A program made the position numbers and the translations under genes. Below, piece by piece: positions 15,257-19,330 of a DNA stretch of 19,330 nucleotides (position 1 is the first letter of the stretch; every line of letters begins with the position of its first letter). The stretch is from Deltaproteobacteria bacterium (lineage in GTDB: Bacteria; Desulfobacterota; JADFXK01), in NCBI GenBank assembly GCA_015233285.1, contig JADFYA010000011.1, forward strand, positions 1,606 to 20,935. The letters are read 5' to 3'. Under the pieces are notes generated by a model that ran no database searches, had not been told where the DNA came from, and was given only the letters and a program-made list of their open reading frames with translations.

Positions 15257-17278
15257 ATTCGTCAGTGGGACCAGAACCACCTCCGCCAAGGCCGGGATGT
15301 TATCTCCCAAAATTACCTCCAACCCTTCTGTCACTTCCTTTTCCAGACTGGCCGTATCCACTTCATTTCTCTTTGGAAATACAACTCGTTTTAACCCGGC
15401 TCGTTGGGCGGCCAGGATTTTTTCCCTGATGCCCGCCACCGGTAGAATGCGGCCGCTAAGGGTTAGTTCACCCGTCATAGCCACGTCTTGGCGGGCCGGT
15501 CTTCCGGTCAATAGGGACAGCAAAGCCAAAACTATGGTCACCCCGGCGGATGGTCCATCTTTGGGAATAGCCCCGGCCGGAATGTGAATATGGATATCGA
15601 TCTCTCGAAAAAAATCCGGATCAAGACCAAATTCTGCGGCATGGCTCCGGATGTAACTCAGGGCGGTTTGGGCTGACTCCCGCAACACGGCACCCAGCGA
15701 TCCAGTCAAAATGAGTTGCTGGCTTCCCTTCATAAAGGTTGCCTCGACGAAAATAATTTCCCCCCCGATCTCCGTCCAAACCAGACCGGTGGTAACCCCA
15801 ATCCGGCTTTCGGATTCGGCGGTTTCGTGAGTGAACTTCCGGGGACCCAGCAGCGATTCGACCAAGGCGGGCTCCACCTTTATAGGGCCCGAATTCTCTT
15901 GGGCTTGCAAACAAATCCGGGCAGATTTGCGGCAAACTGTGGCGATTTCCCGTTCGAGATTCCGAAGGCCGGCTTCCTGGGTGTACTCCCGAATTATTTT
16001 GCCCACGGCTTCGGGGGTGAATTCCAACCCCATTCCGGCCAGGCCATGGTCTCTAATCTGCCTGGGAATGAGATAGCGGAAGGCGATATTCTTTTTTTCA
16101 TTTTCCGTATAACCCGCAAAATTTATCACCTCCAGCCGGTCTAACAGGGGTTCCGGGAGCCTTTCAACCACATTGGCGGTGGCCACAAACATCACTCCGG
16201 ACAGATCAAAGGGCACATCTAAATAGTGGTCGATGAAATGGCTGTTTTGCTCCGGGTCAAGTATTTCCAAGAGCACCGACGCGGGATCTCCTCTAAAATC
16301 TTGCCCCACTTTGTCAATCTCATCAAGCATAAAAACCGGATTTCTCACCCCCATCCGCTTAATCTCATTCATCACCCTCCCCGACATAGCCCCGACGTAA
16401 GTCCGCCGGTGTCCCCGAAGCTCGGCCTCGTCGCGCATCCCAGCCAGAGACATCCGGACGAATTTTCTTTCCAGAGCCTCCGCAATGGACCTCCCAATCG
16501 AGGTTTTACCCGTGCCGGGAGGGCCGGCAAAACAAAGAATGGGGCTGCGGGTCAATTGCAGATGTTTCCTTTTATCCAGGAGTTCCTTAACCGTGGCCCG
16601 CAATTCATTGAGGTCTATCGGTTTCGATAAATAGTGCGCGGCGCCTTTTTTTAGGGCGTCCACTGCCGAATCGACCGTGGCGTAGCCGGTAATCATCACG
16701 ATCTGGGTGTGGGGGGCGATTTGCTTCACTGATTTGATTAATTGCATCCCATCCATTTTTTCCATTTTGAAATCAGTCAAGATTAGATCATATTCTCGTT
16801 TTTTAAGCTTTTCCAATGCCTCCAGCCCATTGCAGGCGGTGGTGACCTGATGGCCTTCTTTACGTAATACGTGCTCCATATTGATCCTGGCGATTTCTTC
16901 GTCATCCACCACCAAGATATTGCCGGTGCGGAGGTTGCACAGTGTTCTCACGGCCAGGTATTCCAGAATCCGTTCCTTCACGTGCTTCAGTCCGTAGTGT
17001 TGTGCCTCCAAGATATCTTCTGTCCGTTTCATATCCAGATTGTCTTCTGTGAAATGAGTCCAGGGAAGCGAAGTCAGATATTCAATGTAATTTGATCCAA
17101 TGGTGTATTCAGGAAGCCCCGGGTCCATCTTCTCTAAACGCTCCAATTCTTTTTTAGCTACGGCCACTGCGGCCTCAGGTAGTTGGACCCGTTCAATGGC
17201 GGTACGCAGGTCGGCCAATTCTTGATTGACCGGCTCGGCCGGCTCTTCCGGTTTCTTGGGCTTCTGGAAAAAGGTCAT
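15251..17278 (-). CDS. Lon-type AAA+ protease with an internal receiver domain and no LonN domain
   Basis: A 675-residue ATP-dependent serine protease with unusual architecture. Residues 1 to about 118 match only the last helical part of the Lon N-region (KKELERLEKMDPGLPEYTIG, YLTSLPW, EAQHYGLKHVKERILEYLAV); the 200-odd residue substrate-binding part is absent. Residues about 119-240 are a complete CheY-like receiver: D125/D126, phospho-acceptor D169, T197, K219. Lon then resumes at PILCFAGPPGTGKTS (Walker A 252-259), Walker B FMLDEID, RGDPASVLLE, sensor N369, arginine finger R381, sensor-2 in EAGLRNLERE. The protease dyad S577/K620 is in PKDGPSAG and GIREK, 43 residues apart as in E. coli Lon. 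GGAAGGA precedes ATG 17278, and no Lon coding lies further upstream, so the short N-terminus is real rather than a mis-called start. Confidence 0.93.
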   Translation of the reverse strand: MTFFQKPKKPEEPAEPVNQELADLRTAIERVQLPEAAVAVAKKELERLEKMDPGLPEYTIGSNYIEYLTSLPWTHFTEDNLDMKRTEDILEAQHYGLKHVKERILEYLAVRTLCNLRTGNILVVDDEEIARINMEHVLRKEGHQVTTACNGLEALEKLKKREYDLILTDFKMEKMDGMQLIKSVKQIAPHTQIVMITGYATVDSAVDALKKGAAHYLSKPIDLNELRATVKELLDKRKHLQLTRSPILCFAGPPGTGKTSIGRSIAEALERKFVRMSLAGMRDEAELRGHRRTYVGAMSGRVMNEIKRMGVRNPVFMLDEIDKVGQDFRGDPASVLLEILDPEQNSHFIDHYLDVPFDLSGVMFVATANVVERLPEPLLDRLEVINFAGYTENEKKNIAFRYLIPRQIRDHGLAGMGLEFTPEAVGKIIREYTQEAGLRNLEREIATVCRKSARICLQAQENSGPIKVEPALVESLLGPRKFTHETAESESRIGVTTGLVWTEIGGEIIFVEATFMKGSQQLILTGSLGAVLRESAQTALSYIRSHAAEFGLDPDFFREIDIHIHIPAGAIPKDGPSAGVTIVLALLSLLTGRPARQDVAMTGELTLSGRILPVAGIREKILAAQRAGLKRVVFPKRNEVDTASLEKEVTEGLEVILGDNIPALAEVVLVPLTNS
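16559..16924 (-). other. Receiver-domain insertion inside Lon
   Basis: This segment encodes residues 119-240 of the Lon protein. It interrupts the Lon alignment between the EYLAV helix and the PILC strand before Walker A, points that lie close together in ordinary Lon. All receiver key residues are kept; the residue that is usually P after the D-x-x-M motif is E. The segment is in frame, with no frameshift or stop. Confidence 0.92.
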
Positions 17279-17314
17279 ACGATGATCCTTCCTTTATAGT
17301 TATGGTTTTATCGC

Positions 17315-17331
17315 TGTTGAATTATGCAACA
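17315..17331. promoter_or_regulatory. Palindromic activator-type site 1 in the lon-stress operon region
   Basis: TGTTGAATTATGCAACA has perfect TGTTG/CAACA arms around seven bases. It shares 12 of 17 positions with the site at 17402-17418. It is centred about 200 bases upstream of the inferred sigma-54 start on the plus strand and lies within the inferred lon leader on the minus strand. Confidence 0.45.
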
Positions 17332-17353
17332 CCATCTCGGATTCCTGCAACAC

Positions 17354-17362
17354 ATTATAACA
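17354..17362 (-). promoter_or_regulatory. Extended -10 promoter for lon
   Basis: On the minus strand the sequence reads TGTTATAAT, a perfect TATAAT (17354-17359) with the extended TG element. No good -35 is present, as is common with extended -10 promoters. Transcription would start near 17347, leaving a leader of about 70 bases before ATG 17278. Confidence 0.5.
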
Positions 17363-17401
17363 TACTTAAAATATGAATAGTTTTTTCTTCTGCCCGGAAC
17401 G

Positions 17402-17418
17402 CGTTGCAAAATGCAGCA
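17402..17418. promoter_or_regulatory. Palindromic activator-type site 2
   Basis: CGTTGCAAAATGCAGCA resembles site 1 (shared pattern YGTTG-N7-CARCA). It is centred about 110 bases upstream of the inferred sigma-54 start, a usual distance for NtrC-family enhancer sites. Related GTTGCA/TGCAAC words also occur at 17346-17351 and 17519-17526. Confidence 0.45.
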
Positions 17419-17494
17419 GACACGATCAGCCGGATAGAGATACGTCATACCCGTTATTGATAATATTCTAAATCAATTCAACTAATTAAATATA

Positions 17495-17511
17495 TTGGCA
17501 CGCAAATTGTA
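17495..17511 (+). promoter_or_regulatory. Sigma-54 (-24/-12) promoter of the stress-protein operon
   Basis: TTGGCACGCAAATTGTA matches the sigma-54 consensus (TTGGCACG-N4-TTGCA) with the correct GG-N10-G spacing; the only departure in the core is T for C in the -12 element. The start point would be near 17522, about 64 bases before the GTG at 17586. The AT-rich DNA just upstream would suit bending. The rest of 17279-17585 carries the lon promoter and two palindromes. Confidence 0.7.
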
Positions 17512-17585
17512 TTACTATGTTGCAACCATGAAGATGCAAATCAAGAGCCGCTTATATGGAATGCGGGTCAAAAAAGGAGATGGGC

Positions 17586-18383
17586 GTGCAAATCAAAGCC
17601 GGCAAAGTGAATGCAGCGGAAAAGGATCGGAGAAAGATCCTGGTGATTGGACAGGAGGATCGATTTTCGCATGGTCTGATGGATTATGCCATCACACTGG
17701 CTGACCGACTTGGCTATGATTTACTGGCATTGAGTGTCGGGATTCTTGGAGATGAACGATATAGCCAATCATATCAACGCTATCAAAATGAACGTTTTTC
17801 CCTCGGAGCTATCGAGTCGGCCGCCGTGTTCAAACAACGGGCCAGGCAAAAAGAAATTGTTTGCGAACATGAGATCAGGTTCGGGGATGCCGGCCGGATC
17901 GTCGAAAATATCCATCATCAGATCAAACGAATAGAATTTGTGGTTACGGAATCAAAGGTGATCGAGGAAACGATTGCCTCCTATGCTAATATACCGGTTT
18001 TTTGCATTAATTCAAACGGCCAGAACAGGGGAGGAAACATCATGGCTAATGTAGAAACGAAATCAAAGAAAATGCTATTCGCCCAAACAGTTGGTTACGG
18101 TCTTCTTACGGTCGGTTTGTATGCCGCCGTATTCTCCAATGCCGGTGTTGTGATGAAGCTTTTTACTCAAGGTGGATGGAGCGCGGCGTTGCCGATAGCC
18201 ACCGTGTTTGTGTTTTCCTTTGCGCACGGGGCATTTGCCAGCAACTTGTGGTCACTGCTTGGTATTTCAGCCCGCAAAGCCGAACAACCACGTGTCGCGG
18301 AACGGAAGGTCGTTCAACCGAGAGTATCCGCCCGCAAGCGACCCCGCGTTTATGCCCATATCAATAACTATCACAACATATAG
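17586..18383 (+). CDS. UspA-like domain fused to a two-segment membrane protein
   Basis: A 265-residue product with two parts. Residues about 15-150 look like a universal stress protein fold (KILVIGQEDRFSHGLMDYAI, LGYDLLALSV, EFVVTESKVI, ANIPVFCIN), but the ATP-binding G-x2-G-x9-G(S/T) motif is absent. From the internal M153 the protein becomes a small membrane protein with two hydrophobic segments (TVGYGLLTVGLYAAVFSNAG; AALPIATVFVFSFAHGAFAS) ending NLWSLLGI, then a basic tail with a ten-residue repeat (ARKAEQPRV, ERKVVQPRV). I chose GTG 17586 because AGGAG lies six bases upstream; ATG 17556 or 17580 are alternatives. A strong internal ribosome-binding site suggests the membrane part may also be made alone. 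It follows the sigma-54 promoter and precedes the TauE-like gene. Confidence 0.65.
   Translation: MQIKAGKVNAAEKDRRKILVIGQEDRFSHGLMDYAITLADRLGYDLLALSVGILGDERYSQSYQRYQNERFSLGAIESAAVFKQRARQKEIVCEHEIRFGDAGRIVENIHHQIKRIEFVVTESKVIEETIASYANIPVFCINSNGQNRGGNIMANVETKSKKMLFAQTVGYGLLTVGLYAAVFSNAGVVMKLFTQGGWSAALPIATVFVFSFAHGAFASNLWSLLGISARKAEQPRVAERKVVQPRVSARKRPRVYAHINNYHNI
18028..18044 (+). promoter_or_regulatory. Internal ribosome-binding site and ATG within the fusion gene
   Basis: GGGGAGG (18028-18034) lies seven bases before an in-frame ATG (18042). Initiation here would give a separate 113-residue membrane protein (18042-18383) starting MANVETKSKKMLF. It is a better ribosome-binding site than that of the full-length frame. 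Confidence 0.6.
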
Positions 18384-18406
18384 ATAATACCCGATTGTCC
18401 GGTCGT

Positions 18407-18451
18407 TGTCCCGGTTTCGATATCCCTGCCCAGTCAGGCCTAACCGGGACA
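18407..18451 (+). repeat. Perfect 10-bp hairpin between fusion gene and TauE-like gene
   Basis: TGTCCCGGTT (18407-18416) pairs perfectly with AACCGGGACA (18442-18451). No T-run follows. A second small hairpin, GCCGGT-GAAG-ACCGGC, lies at 18497-18512. In an operon transcript these could stabilise or process the RNA and set the ratio of the two products. No gene is seen in 18384-18611. Confidence 0.5.
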
Positions 18452-18611
18452 TGATTGCACCATCTATCAGCCAGGGCGGGAAATACCCCGATTGGAGCCG
18501 GTGAAGACCGGCCTAATTCCGGACACAGTCCCAAGCTTTGGTCAAAGCAATCGAAGCCGCTCTAAGATTATTTTAATTACTTCAGGTTATCAAGAAAAAA
18601 AGGAGACTTTT

Positions 18612-19118
18612 ATGCACGGCTTACTTGATGGAAGTCAATTTATTGATTTGAGTATGTGGTCCATAACGTTCTTGTTCCTTGTTGGTTTCGTCGGCGGGTT
18701 GGTCAGCGGCTTCATTGGGTCGGGCGGCGCTTTCGTCCTGACACCGGGAATGATGAGCCTGGGTGTCCCCGGCACAGTGGCCGTGGCCAGTAATATGTGT
18801 CACAAATTTCCAAAGGCTTTAGTGGGCGCTTACAAACGTTATAAGTACGGCCAGGTTGATATTAAACTGGGTCTGGTCATGGCCGCTTCAGCCATCCTCG
18901 GAGTACAGGTCGGCATAAAAATACAGAACATGATCCTTAACAAATGGGGGGCGGTGGGATCAGACCTGTATGTCAGCCTGTCCTTTGTCCTGGTGCTGGT
19001 CGTGGTGGGTGGATATGTTTTCTATGACGCCTGGAAGACCGCTAAATCCGGTGGAGAAGAGAAGGTCACCAAAATTGCTACCTGGCTGCAGTCCATCAAT
19101 CTCCCATCACCGAGTTAA
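18612..19118 (+). CDS. TauE/SafE-like membrane transporter, truncated at its C-terminus
   Basis: The N-terminal part of a TauE/SafE-type anion (sulfite/sulfonate-like) exporter of the kind common in sulfate-reducing bacteria. ATG 18612 is preceded by AAGGAG and gives [17 protein letters not shown] membrane segment with the family glycine motif follows ([20 protein letters not shown]), then [33 protein letters not shown], a second region ([17 protein letters not shown]) and a third ([20 protein letters not shown]). The reading frame then ends at 168 residues, right after [12 protein letters not shown]. Complete family members are much longer and have a second half with another glycine-rich motif. 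The DNA changes into malate dehydrogenase sequence here, so the gene is broken or the assembly is chimeric. As shown it is unlikely to be functional. Confidence 0.8.
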   Translation: MHGLLDGSQFIDLSMWSITFLFLVGFVGGLVSGFIGSGGAFVLTPGMMSLGVPGTVAVASNMCHKFPKALVGAYKRYKYGQVDIKLGLVMAASAILGVQVGIKIQNMILNKWGAVGSDLYVSLSFVLVLVVVGGYVFYDAWKTAKSGGEEKVTKIATWLQSINLPSPS

Positions 19119-19330
19119 TGCCGCCCGACCGGATTGAGGCGCTGGTCCAACGGACGCGCAACGGCGGAGCTGAAATCGTTAGTATGCTTAAAACGGGCAG
19201 CGCTTTCTATGCCCCGGCTTCATCCGCCACAGAAATGGCTGAGGCCATATTAAAGGATAAGAAAAAAATCCTGCCTTGCGCCGTCCTCTTGCAGGGGGAA
19301 TACGGCTACAATGATCTGTTCATTGGAGTT
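19103..19330 (+). pseudogene. mdh: Malate dehydrogenase, C-terminal fragment
   Basis: In a frame different from the TauE-like gene, codons from 19103 read [39 protein letters not shown], then [30 protein letters not shown] to the window edge. This is the typical malate dehydrogenase segment starting about residue 205 of roughly 310 (family pattern RTR-x-GG-x-EIV, LKTGSA-x-YAPA, LKDKKR, GQYG). The NAD-binding fold and the catalytic Arg/Asp/His residues, which would precede it, are missing. The TauE stop and an ATG overlap as TAATG at 19116-19120, which mimics a coupled start, but this ATG is an internal methionine of the enzyme. The rest lies outside the window. Confidence 0.85.

Noticed and set aside
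15251..17278. Lon gene as a misassembly of a regulator gene into lon
   Set aside because: The receiver joins Lon in frame at a domain boundary on both sides with no frameshift or stop, and all key residues of both parts are intact.
17495..17704. A 69-codon frame starting within the sigma-54 promoter
   Set aside because: It overlaps the promoter and the stress-protein gene in another frame, with no ribosome-binding site or family resemblance.
18407..18451. Hairpin as an intrinsic terminator of the stress-protein gene
   Set aside because: The stem is perfect but no T-run follows and the loop is 25 bases; RNA processing or no function is as likely.

Overview
The window looks like a chromosomal segment of a free-living Gram-negative anaerobe, most probably a member of the Desulfobacterota (former Deltaproteobacteria, sulfate-reducer-like). 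This is inferred from gene content: NtrB/NtrC-type two-component genes with a sigma-54-like promoter, a TauE/SafE-like membrane protein of the type common in sulfate reducers, a cytidylate-kinase-2-like protein, and a cobalamin-binding radical SAM protein. No rRNA, tRNA, CRISPR array or insertion sequence is visible.

Layout. 1-5202 (minus strand): the start of a radical SAM gene, then two GT4 glycosyltransferases and a mannose-1-phosphate guanylyltransferase (surface polysaccharide synthesis), preceded by an exported M14 peptidase resembling murein-peptide amidases. 5521-6225 (plus): a repeat-rich coiled-coil protein with a C-terminal membrane anchor. 6304-10324 (minus): an operon of two peptide-type ABC permeases (DppB, DppC) and a DUF1343/NamZ-like muramidase, followed by FabD. 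10546-12249 (plus): SfsA and a cytidylate-kinase-like protein. 12450-15256 (plus): an NtrB-like membrane histidine kinase and an NtrC-family activator, joined by TAATG. 15251-17278 (minus): a highly unusual Lon protease. 17586-19118 (plus): a stress-protein/membrane-protein fusion and a TauE-like gene, downstream of a near-consensus -24/-12 promoter.

Main finding. The Lon protein lacks the usual N-terminal substrate-binding domain and carries a complete CheY-like receiver domain inserted directly before its Walker A motif. That receiver is about 47% identical, by hand alignment, to the receiver of the adjacent NtrC-like regulator. I infer a branched phosphorelay: one kinase may control both a sigma-54 activator and a phosphorylation-gated AAA+ protease. 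The divergent region between lon and the stress operon carries two related palindromes at activator-like distances from the sigma-54 promoter, so the whole block 12450-19118 may be one regulatory unit.

The right edge is broken. The TauE-like gene stops after about 168 residues and its sequence changes abruptly near 19100 into the C-terminal part of malate dehydrogenase in another frame. This is either a genomic rearrangement or an assembly chimera.
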